From: Actinomycetes bacterium
GTDB lineage: Bacteria > Actinomycetota > Actinomycetes > S36-B12 > UBA10799
Assembly: GCA_029779995.1 (NCBI GenBank)
Contig: JAKOZM010000307.1
Span: 1 to 9,241 of the forward strand
DNA length: 9,241 bases
Reading direction: 5' to 3'
Shown: positions 1-7,247 of the stretch, in pieces
How positions within the stretch are numbered: the stretch's first letter is position 1
Layout: the number at the start of each line of letters is the position of its first letter
Notes under the pieces: generated by a model
The model's database searches: none
What the model was told of the DNA's origin: nothing
What the model saw: the letters and a program-made list of their open reading frames with translations, nothing else
Translations under genes and position numbers: made by a program

Positions 1-414
1 CATCCGGAGGGCCACCAGTTCCTCGGGGGAGTGGCGCGGGCCGCCACCGAGCACAACACGCTGTGCCTGGGGGACATGGACCGCATGGTGACCGACAGTC
101 GTGGCCTGCTCATCGCGGGTCTGGACGTCGCGGAGAGTGCGATGAAGGAAGCCTCGCACGACTTCGACTGGGACGAGATCGACCACTACATCATCCATCA
201 GGTGTCGACGGTGCACTGCGATGCGCTCGCGCAGCGACTCGGCCTGGACCAGACCAAGATCCCGCTGACCTTCCCGACCCTGGGCAACATCGGCCCGGCA
301 GCGATTCCCATCACGCTGGCGTTGCATCAGGACAAGATCGCCAAGGGTGACCGCGTGCTGGTGATGGGGATGGGTTCCGGTATCAACGCGATGGCCGCCG
401 AGATCCGCTGGTGA
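1..414 (+). CDS. oleA: OleA, thiolase-fold acyl-CoA condensing enzyme (3' end only)
   Basis: Only the last 137 codons of this gene are in the window. The frame is open from base 1, so the GTG at 31 is not a real start. The fragment has the C-terminal half of a thiolase-superfamily / ketoacyl-ACP synthase III fold. Two catalytic signatures are visible: His in IIHQVS (codon 196-198) and Asn in TLGNIGPAA (codon 286-288). The nucleophilic Cys would lie upstream of the window. The ending GMGSGINAMAAEIRW is typical of the OleA branch. In that family the enzyme joins two fatty acyl-CoAs head to head by a decarboxylation-independent Claisen condensation, giving a 2-alkyl-3-keto acid. I call it OleA rather than FabH because oleBC and oleD follow directly. 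Its TGA overlaps the GTG of oleBC by 4 nt (GTGA). A full-length protein would be about 340 residues. Confidence 0.9.
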   Translation, partial: HPEGHQFLGGVARAATEHNTLCLGDMDRMVTDSRGLLIAGLDVAESAMKEASHDFDWDEIDHYIIHQVSTVHCDALAQRLGLDQTKIPLTFPTLGNIGPAAIPITLALHQDKIAKGDRVLVMGMGSGINAMAAEIRW

Positions 415-2915
415 GCCTGCCGCCGTCGGGGCTGCATGGCCTCGACCCCGCCTGGTCGCGCGAGATCACGGCGGTCGACTCAACGGGAGTCACGCGCACC
501 TGGCACGTGCTCGACTCCGGTGGCGGCGATCGGGGGACGCTGCTGTGCGTGCATGGCAACCCGAGCTGGTCCTATCTGTGGCGGCGTCTGGTCGCCGCAC
601 CCCCGCCAGGCTGGCGGGTGATCGCCATCGACCAGATGGATATGGGCTACTCCGACCGCACCGGCACTGTGCGTCGTCTGGCTCAACGAGTCGACGACCT
701 GGACACCCTCACGGCAGCGCTGGGACTCACCGGTCCCGTGGTGACGGTGGCTCACGACTGGGGTGGGCCCATCTCGCTGGGCTGGGCTTTGCGCCACGTC
801 AACCAGCTCGCGGGAGTCGTGCTCTCCAACACGAGCGTGCACCAGCCGCCCGAGTCCTCAGCGCCCACCGTCATCAGGGCTGCCCGCAGCCGCGTCGTCC
901 TGCCGGCCGTCACCCGCAATACCCGCAACTTCATCCGGGGTGGCCTGTTCTTCTCCCGCCCGCTACCACCGGCCGAGATCCGCAAGGGCTACTACGCGCC
1001 CTACGGCAAGGCGGACCGTCGCCACGCCATCGAGGAGTTCGTCCGGGACATCCCGTTGGAACCCGACCATCCCAGTGCGGCCACCCTGGACGCGATCCGT
1101 GACGGCCTCGGCGCGTTGGTCGATGTGCCGGTGCTGATGCTGTGGGGCCCGCGGGACCCGGTTTTCTCCGACCTGTACCTGCGCGATCTGCTCACGCGGC
1201 TGCCACACGCCGACGTGCACCGCTACGAGGGCTCGAGCCATTTCGTCCCCGAGGATGCGCCGACCTTTGCCGCGGATGTGGCCCGGTGGGTGCTTGACCT
1301 GGACCGGCCCCCGCAGGCTCGCGAGACCCCGGCCGGCCGGCCGCTGTGGGACGGCATCGCGCAGCGGCGCGGTGACCCCACTGACGCGGTTGTCGAACTG
1401 GGGCCGGACGGGCCGAGCCGGACGATCTCCTTCGGGCAGCTCAACAGTCGCGTCGAGAACATCGCAGCGGGCCTGGCGGCCCATGGGGTGGGGCCGGGTG
1501 ACCGGATCGCGCTGCTCGTGCCACCGGGGGTGGACCTGACTGCGGTGCTCTACGGGCTGTGGCGGCGCGGGGCCATCGCAGTCGTGGTCGACGCCGGCCT
1601 CGGACTGCAGGGGATCCGCACCGCGCTGCGCAGCGCCGGGCCGAAGTACGTCATCGGCGCCTTCAGGGGTCTGGCGGCCGCGCGGACCATGGGCCTGGCC
1701 GCACAGTTCATCAGCGTGGGCGATGTGCCCGGGATGAAGGTCACAGCGACGCTGGCCGACATCGAAGCGCTGGGTGGACAGTCACCGCTGCCGGATCCAC
1801 CGACTGCCGAAGATCCGGCGGCGATCGTCTTCACCTCGGGCGCCACGGGCCCCGCCAAGGGTGTCCTCTATCTGCATGGGCAGCTGCAGGCGCAACGCGA
1901 GGCGTTGGCGTCGCTGTACGGCATCACGACGGCCGACCGGCTGGTCGCAGCGTTCGGACCGTTCGCACTCATGGGGGCGGCACTGGGGATTCCCGCAGCG
2001 GTGCCGGACATGGATCTCACGGCGCCGCGCACCCTCACTGCCCAGGCGATGGCCGCGGCAGTGGCCGCGGTCGATGCCACGCTCGTTTTCGCCTCACCCG
2101 CGGCGCTGGCCAACATCGCGAGCACCCGCGTTGGGGTGACGCCGATGTCGGATGTGCGCTTGCTGTTGTCCACCGGTGCTCCTGTGCCGGCGGCCCTGCT
2201 GCAAGAGGTCCTCAAGCTGATGCCGCAGGCCCAGGCCCATGCGCCGTACGGCATGACCGAGGTCCTGCCGGTGGCCGACATTGATCTCATCGAGATGCAG
2301 AAGGTGGGACTGGGCAATGGCACGTGCGTGGGCCGCCCCGTTCCCGGCGTCACCGTCGCCCTGAGCGCGCTCGACGCCCATGGGGAAGCCACCGGTCCGC
2401 TGGTCGGCGATCCCGGCGTGACGGGCGAGATCTGCATCAGCGCCGCCCACACCAAGCAGCGCTACGACCGCCTGTGGGTCACCGAACGGGCGGCCAGCCG
2501 CGATCCGGGATGGCACCGCAGCGGGGACGTCGGACACTTCGATGACGATGGCCGGCTGTGGGTGGAAGGGCGGCTGGTACACGTGATCGTGACCGCGGCC
2601 GGTCCGGTCACGCCCGTGGGTCTGGAGCTACGTGTGGAGCAGATCCCCGCGGTGACCCGCGCAGCCGCCGTCGGTGTCGGCCCGCGGGGCGCCCAGCAGG
2701 TCGTTATCGTGTGTGAGGTGCCCGGGGGGCAGACGGGGCTTGCTCCCAACGGACTGCGCGAGGCGGTGCGAACCGTGCTCGACCTCGAGATCCCAGCGGT
2801 GCTGCTCGTTCAGGCGCTGCCCGTCGACATTCGCCACAACTCCAAGATCGACAGGTTGCGAGTCGGGCGATGGGCGCAGCGCGTCCTGGCCGGCGGCCGG
2901 GTAGGGACACCATGA
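411..2915 (+). CDS. oleBC: OleBC fusion: beta-lactone decarboxylase (OleB) joined to beta-lactone synthetase (OleC)
   Basis: This is an 834-residue two-domain protein. Residues about 1-297 form an alpha/beta hydrolase of the haloalkane-dehalogenase-like OleB type. They show HGNPSWS (48-54), nucleophile Asp116 in HDWGG, probable acid Asp249 in WGPRDPVF, and His277 in SSHFVPED. OleB turns a cis-beta-lactone into a cis-olefin plus CO2. After a short Pro/Arg-rich linker (about 298-312), residues to 834 form an ANL-superfamily adenylating domain. It has the phosphate loop FTSGATGPAKG (474-484), YGMTE (613-617), SGD with Asp706, and the C-terminal Lys812 in RHNSKIDR. OleC uses ATP to convert a 2-alkyl-3-hydroxy acid to the beta-lactone. 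OleB and OleC are separate genes in Gram-negative hosts but fused in actinobacteria such as Micrococcus luteus. The GTG start overlaps the oleA stop, with only a weak GAGA upstream, and the TGA overlaps the oleD ATG. All catalytic residues that I can place are intact in both halves. Confidence 0.93.
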   Translation: MSLPPSGLHGLDPAWSREITAVDSTGVTRTWHVLDSGGGDRGTLLCVHGNPSWSYLWRRLVAAPPPGWRVIAIDQMDMGYSDRTGTVRRLAQRVDDLDTLTAALGLTGPVVTVAHDWGGPISLGWALRHVNQLAGVVLSNTSVHQPPESSAPTVIRAARSRVVLPAVTRNTRNFIRGGLFFSRPLPPAEIRKGYYAPYGKADRRHAIEEFVRDIPLEPDHPSAATLDAIRDGLGALVDVPVLMLWGPRDPVFSDLYLRDLLTRLPHADVHRYEGSSHFVPEDAPTFAADVARWVLDLDRPPQARETPAGRPLWDGIAQRRGDPTDAVVELGPDGPSRTISFGQLNSRVENIAAGLAAHGVGPGDRIALLVPPGVDLTAVLYGLWRRGAIAVVVDAGLGLQGIRTALRSAGPKYVIGAFRGLAAARTMGLAAQFISVGDVPGMKVTATLADIEALGGQSPLPDPPTAEDPAAIVFTSGATGPAKGVLYLHGQLQAQREALASLYGITTADRLVAAFGPFALMGAALGIPAAVPDMDLTAPRTLTAQAMAAAVAAVDATLVFASPAALANIASTRVGVTPMSDVRLLLSTGAPVPAALLQEVLKLMPQAQAHAPYGMTEVLPVADIDLIEMQKVGLGNGTCVGRPVPGVTVALSALDAHGEATGPLVGDPGVTGEICISAAHTKQRYDRLWVTERAASRDPGWHRSGDVGHFDDDGRLWVEGRLVHVIVTAAGPVTPVGLELRVEQIPAVTRAAAVGVGPRGAQQVVIVCEVPGGQTGLAPNGLREAVRTVLDLEIPAVLLVQALPVDIRHNSKIDRLRVGRWAQRVLAGGRVGTP

Positions 2916-3889
2916 AGGTCCTGGTCACCGGATCGAGCAGCCTGCTGGGCGCGCAGGTCATCCGACAACTGGTGGGCCGCGGCGACACTGTGGTGGTCAC
3001 TCAGCGCTACCCCTCGAACATCGCCGCCGAACTCAACCTCGAGCAGCACCTCGCGGATGTCGTGGACGTGCCAGCGGCGGCGCTGTCCGGAGTTGACGCC
3101 GTCATTCATCTCGCGGCGCGGGTGGGCGTCGTTGGGAGCCGTACCCAGTTCTTCGACACGAATGTGCGCGGCACCCGGGCCGTCCTCGGGGCAGCGCAGG
3201 CCGCTGGCGTGCAGCGCTTCGTGTTCGTCTCTTCGCCCTCGGTCGCGCACACCGGATCGGCGTTGGCCGGTGAAGGCGCCGGTCCCGCCGACCCCCGCCA
3301 CGCCAAGGGTGAATACTCGAAGTCCAAGGCGCTGGCCGAGCAGGAGGTGCTGGCTGCTGATGGGTCGGGGCTGGTGACGATCGCCGTGCGCCCACACCTC
3401 GTGTGGGGCCCTGGCGACACGCAGCTCGTGGGGCGCATCGTGGAACGTGCCCGGCAGGGACGATTGGCCCTGGTTGCGGGCGGTCGTCCACTGATCGACA
3501 CGACCTATCTCGACAATGCGGCGGACGCTGTGGTGGCCGCCGTGGACCATGCGCAAGCGGGGCACGGCCAAGCGTTCATCGTGTCCAACGGTGAGCCGCG
3601 CACGGTGACCGAGTTGTTTGAGCAGATCTGTGCCGCGGCTGGCGAGAAGCCCCCCACCCGCTCCGTGCCCCGGGGTGCCGCCTGGCTGGGCGGTGCGATT
3701 GCCGAAGGCGTGTGGAAGGTCGGCGGCCGCGACGACGACCCGCCGATGACCCGCTTCCTGGCCGGTCAGCTGGGAACGGCGCACTGGTTCGATCTGCGCC
3801 AGACGCAGGACGTGCTGCAGTGGCGGCCGCAGGTGAGCCTGGATGAGGGCTTTCGACGGCTGCGCGCCTACTACGACCACACCTCGTGA
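2912..3889 (+). CDS. oleD: OleD, NAD(P)-dependent 2-alkyl-3-oxoalkanoate reductase
   Basis: The protein has 325 residues and is an extended short-chain dehydrogenase of the 3-beta-hydroxysteroid dehydrogenase/isomerase-like group. The N-terminal Rossmann motif TGSSSLLG is at 6-13. The catalytic set is Ser108 (VSSPSV), Tyr135 and Lys139 (YSKSK), and VIHLAA lies at 64-69. OleD reduces the keto group of the OleA product to the 2-alkyl-3-hydroxy acid that OleC cyclises. The family normally uses NADPH. I chose ATG 2912 because it makes a 4-nt ATGA overlap with the oleBC stop and places the glycine-rich loop at residue 6, as usual. A GTG at 2870 would add 14 atypical residues and lengthen the overlap. 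A modest purine stretch (taggga) ends a few bases before the ATG. The stop overlaps the GTG of the helicase gene. Confidence 0.9.
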   Translation: MKVLVTGSSSLLGAQVIRQLVGRGDTVVVTQRYPSNIAAELNLEQHLADVVDVPAAALSGVDAVIHLAARVGVVGSRTQFFDTNVRGTRAVLGAAQAAGVQRFVFVSSPSVAHTGSALAGEGAGPADPRHAKGEYSKSKALAEQEVLAADGSGLVTIAVRPHLVWGPGDTQLVGRIVERARQGRLALVAGGRPLIDTTYLDNAADAVVAAVDHAQAGHGQAFIVSNGEPRTVTELFEQICAAAGEKPPTRSVPRGAAWLGGAIAEGVWKVGGRDDDPPMTRFLAGQLGTAHWFDLRQTQDVLQWRPQVSLDEGFRRLRAYYDHTS

Positions 3890-6363
3890 CATCCCTGCTC
3901 GAGGCGCTGTCACCGCCGGCCGAACCCGAGGATCTGCTTGACCGCTTCGGGCTGTGGGCGGCCTCGACGGGCCGGCCGCTCTACGCGGCGCAGGAGGACG
4001 CGCTGCTCGAACTGGCCTCCGGATCGCACGTGATCCTCGCGACTCCCACGGGTTCGGGTAAAAGTCTGGTGGCTTTGGGCGCCATGTTCTTCGCATTGGC
4101 ACAGGGTCGCCGGACGTACTACACCGCACCCATCAAGGCGCTGGTCTCGGAGAAGTTCTTCGACCTGTGCGACGTGCTCGGCGCCGACAACGTGGGGATG
4201 CTCACCGGCGATGCGGCGGTCAACCCTGAGGCGCCGGTGATCTGCGCGACCGCTGAGGTGTTGGCGAATCAGGCACTGCGCGAAGGCGCTGCCGCTGATG
4301 TGGGTGTGGTCTGCATGGACGAGTTCCACTACTACGGCGATCGCGACCGCGGTTGGGCTTGGCAGGTGCCGCTGATCGAGCTCACCGGCGCCCAGTTCCT
4401 GCTGATGTCGGCGACTCTGGGCGACATGGGCCGGATCCGCGACGACCTTGTGCGGCGCACGGGCCGGGAGACGGCGATCGTGGCCGGCGGTGAGCGACCG
4501 GTGCCGCTGGAGTTCGAATACGTCACGACACCCATTCACCAGACCATCGAGGTGCTGCTGCAGCAGGGCAAGGCCCCGGTGTACGTCGTGCACCCCACGC
4601 AGGCCGGCGCCCTGGAGCGCGCGCAGGCCCTGATGAGCCTGAACGTGTGCACCAAGGAGGAGAAGCGGGTGATCGCCGAGCAGATCGGCGGGTTCCGTTT
4701 CACCGCGGGTTTCGGCAAGACGCTGAGCCGCCTTGTCCGCCATGGGATCGGGGTGCACCATGCCGGCATGCTGCCTCGCTACCGGCGTCTGGTCGAGCAG
4801 CTCACTCGCGCCGGGCTCTTGAAGGTGGTCTGCGGGACGGACACACTCGGCGTCGGGATCAACGTGCCCATCCGTACCGTCCTGGTCACCTCGCTGGTCA
4901 AGTTCGACGGCCGGCGGATGCGCCTGCTGCGCGCCCGGGAGTTCCATCAGATCGCGGGTCGGGCGGGTCGGCCCGGCTACGACACAACTGGTTATGTCGT
5001 GGTGCAGGCGCCCGAGCACGAGATCGAGAACGAGCGCTTGGTCATGAAGGCCGGCGACGACCCCAAGAAGCTCAAGCGGATCGTGCGCAAGAAGGCCCCG
5101 GAGGGGATCCCGAACTGGGGTAAGGCGTCCTTCGAGCGGATCATCGTCGCGGCGCCGGAACCATTGCAGTCCCGCTTCGACATCAATCACGCGATGGTCT
5201 TCAACATCGCACACCGGCCGGTGGACGTGCCGGGGGCTTTGGATCATCTGCTAGCGGACAACGACGAGGAGGAGCAGGCCAAGGAGGCGATGCGCGAACG
5301 CGCGGAGGCGATCAAGGAGTCGCTGGTGGCCGCCGGGGTGCTGGCCGACGACCTGTCGGTGATGGCTGATCTGCAAGACGACTTCGCGTTGAACCAGCCG
5401 TTGTCCACGTTCGCCTTGGCAGCGCTGCAGTTACTCGACAAGGAGTCCGAGACCTATGCGGTGGACGCCCTGTCGGTGCTGGAGGCCACTTTGGAAGACC
5501 CGCGGCAGGTGCTGTACGCCCAGCAGTCGAAGGCCCGGGGCGAGGCGGTAGCGGCCATGAAGGCTGAAGGCATCGAGTACGACGAGCGCGTCGAGCTGGT
5601 CGAGGAGATCACCTGGCCCAAGCCGCTGGCCGACCTGCTCGAGCACGCCTACACCGTCTATGCCGAAGGTCACCCCTGGGTGTTGGCCCATCCGTTGCGG
5701 CCCAAGTCGGTGGCGCGGGAGATGTACGAGATGGCCATGACCTTCGTGGAGTATGTGGGCGCCTACAAATTGGCGTCCTCGGAGGGCCTTGTGCTGCGGT
5801 ACCTGGCCGACGCCTATAAGGCCTTACGCCGCACGGTCCCGGATGATCTGCGCACGGAAACCGTCGACGACATCACCGAGTGGCTCGGGGAGTTGGTCCG
5901 GCAGGTCGACTCGTCGTTGCTCGATGAATGGGAGCAGCTAGTCAACCCGCAGGCCGAGGTCTCCGCCGGGGTGGTGGACACGGCGCCGCCGCCCGTCACA
6001 GCCAACGTCCGCGCTTTTCGGGTGCTGGTGCGCAACGCGATGTTCCGCCGCGTCGAGTTGGCCGCGTTGGGCCGCTGGGAGGACCTGGGTGCCCTTGATG
6101 GCGATGACGGCTGGGACGGGCAGCGCTGGCAGGCGGCAATGCAGGAGTACTTCTCCGAGTACGACGAACTGGGAACCGGTCCGGCTGCCCGCGGCCCGGC
6201 GCTACTGCACATCGCGACCAAACCCGGCGCGTGGGAGGTGCGGCAGGTCTTCGACGACCCGGCCGGTGACCGGGACTGGGGCATCGCGGCGGTCGTGGAC
6301 CTCGCGGCCAGTGACGAGGCGGGGGAGGCCGTCGTGCGCATCGTGGACGTCGGCAGTCTGTGA
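3886..6363 (+). CDS. Ski2-like DEAD/DEAH-box RNA helicase with C-terminal DUF3516-type region
   Basis: The protein has 825 residues and the complete superfamily 2 helicase motif set. These are Walker A ATPTGSGKS (52-60), Ia TAPIKAL (80-86), II DEFH (145-148), III SATLG (175-179), V GTDTLGVGINVP (317-328) and VI QIAGRAGRPGYD (355-366). The motif V/VI wording is that of the Ski2/Mtr4 family, which unwinds RNA with 3'-to-5' polarity. Residues about 370-825 match in layout the long C-terminal extension called DUF3516 in actinobacterial helicases. It is rich in acidic and helical segments, for example around 455-490 and 655-690. No signal peptide or membrane segment is present, so it is cytoplasmic. 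The GTG start at 3886 has no Shine-Dalgarno sequence and overlaps the oleD stop by 4 nt (GTGA), implying translational coupling. The physiological RNA target is unknown. It is distinct from the longer HelY-type helicases, but I cannot compute a tree. Confidence 0.88.
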   Translation: MTSLLEALSPPAEPEDLLDRFGLWAASTGRPLYAAQEDALLELASGSHVILATPTGSGKSLVALGAMFFALAQGRRTYYTAPIKALVSEKFFDLCDVLGADNVGMLTGDAAVNPEAPVICATAEVLANQALREGAAADVGVVCMDEFHYYGDRDRGWAWQVPLIELTGAQFLLMSATLGDMGRIRDDLVRRTGRETAIVAGGERPVPLEFEYVTTPIHQTIEVLLQQGKAPVYVVHPTQAGALERAQALMSLNVCTKEEKRVIAEQIGGFRFTAGFGKTLSRLVRHGIGVHHAGMLPRYRRLVEQLTRAGLLKVVCGTDTLGVGINVPIRTVLVTSLVKFDGRRMRLLRAREFHQIAGRAGRPGYDTTGYVVVQAPEHEIENERLVMKAGDDPKKLKRIVRKKAPEGIPNWGKASFERIIVAAPEPLQSRFDINHAMVFNIAHRPVDVPGALDHLLADNDEEEQAKEAMRERAEAIKESLVAAGVLADDLSVMADLQDDFALNQPLSTFALAALQLLDKESETYAVDALSVLEATLEDPRQVLYAQQSKARGEAVAAMKAEGIEYDERVELVEEITWPKPLADLLEHAYTVYAEGHPWVLAHPLRPKSVAREMYEMAMTFVEYVGAYKLASSEGLVLRYLADAYKALRRTVPDDLRTETVDDITEWLGELVRQVDSSLLDEWEQLVNPQAEVSAGVVDTAPPPVTANVRAFRVLVRNAMFRRVELAALGRWEDLGALDGDDGWDGQRWQAAMQEYFSEYDELGTGPAARGPALLHIATKPGAWEVRQVFDDPAGDRDWGIAAVVDLAASDEAGEAVVRIVDVGSL

Positions 6364-6398
6364 TGGGTGTCGACGAAGGGCTGGGTAGCTGGCCGGGC
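6364..6398. other. 35-bp convergent intergenic gap without a convincing terminator
   Basis: The helicase stop and the stop of the minus-strand membrane gene face each other across 35 bases. The only hairpin I see nearby is GGGC-TCAC-GCCC (6395-6406), which runs into the end of the minus-strand gene. Its stem is just four base pairs and no T-run follows it on either strand. Termination here may be Rho-dependent, or the two transcripts may overlap at their 3' ends. Confidence 0.4.
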
Positions 6399-7241
6399 TC
6401 ACGCCCTCGGCGGCGCATCCACATCCCGTAGCAGCGGTCCGAGCGCCCGCCAGACATACACCAGCCACAGGATCATCCCGACGTGCAGCACGTCGTTCTC
6501 CGAGAAGTAGAACCCCTTGCCGTCGTCCCATAGCGTCTGCGTGATCCCTGCGGCGTAGTACGCGAAGTACGCCGCCTGCACCAGGATTTGCAGCAGCGCG
6601 ATGTTCAGGATCACGCGGGCCATCCGGTCGGCTCGGCGACGTGCGGCGATGACGATCACCATGACCAGACCGGGTACCGCGAACAGCATCAGCACGGGGA
6701 AAGATAGCAACACCGCGCTGGGGAGCATCACGGCAATCACCGTCACCAGCACGTAGACGCCGGCATTGACCCCCGCGTAGGTCAGGAAGCCGCGCCGGGT
6801 GCCGCCCGTCGTGCACGCGTAGGCCACCGCGACCAGCATGGCGCTGACGCTGAATGCCTGCGTGAGGCTGTAGCCGACTTCGAAGCCGTTGGTCAGGCGG
6901 CAGTACTGCAGGCCCTCACATTTGAGGACATAGCTCAACGCTTGGTAGCTGATCCCTGCCAGAGCGGCGCTCACCCCGCCGAGCAGCAGCGCCAGCCCGA
7001 ACCACGCACGGGAACGCTGTCCCGCCCGCGTGAGCAGGAAGTACGTCCCGACGATGAGCCACAACAGCGCCAGGCCGAAGACCAGCACCGTCCCCAACGG
7101 CTCGTTGAGGATGGTGTCACCCACCTCGACACACGGCCGCTGCTGGCACCACTGGTCAGGTGTCGTAGCCGGGCTGTACTGCAGTTCGTCCAAGCGGCCG
7201 CAGCCGGCCAGCAGCACGGCGAGAACAGTAAAGCGTCGCAT
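6399..7241 (-). CDS. Lipobox-bearing seven-helix membrane protein, unknown function (possible CREST-like fold)
   Basis: The protein has 280 residues and I do not recognise it confidently. The N-terminus MRRFTVLAVLLAGC ends in a textbook lipobox (LAGC, Cys14), but the leader is very short. About seven hydrophobic helices follow, near 48-70, 80-105, 123-143, 152-173, 176-199, 208-231 and 249-268. Cysteine pairs C32/C37 and C108/C114 flank the first helices and could be disulfides outside the membrane. The pattern C-V-E-V...NEPLGT before helix 1, GISYQALSY in helix 2, and SENDVLHVGMILW entering helix 7 recalls the CREST superfamily (alkaline ceramidase, PAQR, Per1). In that family polar and His residues at these places bind a metal. 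Here helix 2 has Gln where His is usual, so the link is weak. ATG 7241 is the only plausible start. No Shine-Dalgarno sequence precedes it, and it lies six bases after the upstream stop, so coupling is likely. Confidence 0.72.
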   Translation of the reverse strand: MRRFTVLAVLLAGCGRLDELQYSPATTPDQWCQQRPCVEVGDTILNEPLGTVLVFGLALLWLIVGTYFLLTRAGQRSRAWFGLALLLGGVSAALAGISYQALSYVLKCEGLQYCRLTNGFEVGYSLTQAFSVSAMLVAVAYACTTGGTRRGFLTYAGVNAGVYVLVTVIAVMLPSAVLLSFPVLMLFAVPGLVMVIVIAARRRADRMARVILNIALLQILVQAAYFAYYAAGITQTLWDDGKGFYFSENDVLHVGMILWLVYVWRALGPLLRDVDAPPRA

Positions 7242-7247
7242 GCGGTG

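Noticed and set aside
31..33. GTG as the start of the first gene
   Set aside because: The frame is open to base 1 and encodes family-like sequence (HPEGHQFLGG), so the gene is simply cut by the window edge.
1559..2284. 241-codon plus-strand frame within oleBC
   Set aside because: It lies wholly inside the OleC domain in another frame and is composed mainly of Arg, Gly and Ala without motifs.
2870..2911. Upstream GTG start for oleD
   Set aside because: It would add 14 Arg/Gly/Pro-rich residues before the Rossmann strand. ATG 2912 fits the 4-nt overlap pattern.
2810..4129. 439-codon open frame on the minus strand across oleD
   Set aside because: It is antisense to oleD and the helicase start, is rich in Arg, Pro and His, has no recognisable motif, and is typical of a GC-rich shadow frame.
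3910..5247. 445-codon minus-strand frame inside the helicase gene
   Set aside because: The plus strand carries every helicase motif in order. The antisense product is rich in His, Arg, Gln and Leu and has no domain.
6395..6406. GGGC-TCAC-GCCC as an intrinsic terminator between the convergent genes
   Set aside because: The four-bp stem has no T-run on either strand and overlaps the last codons of the minus-strand gene. It is too weak to call.
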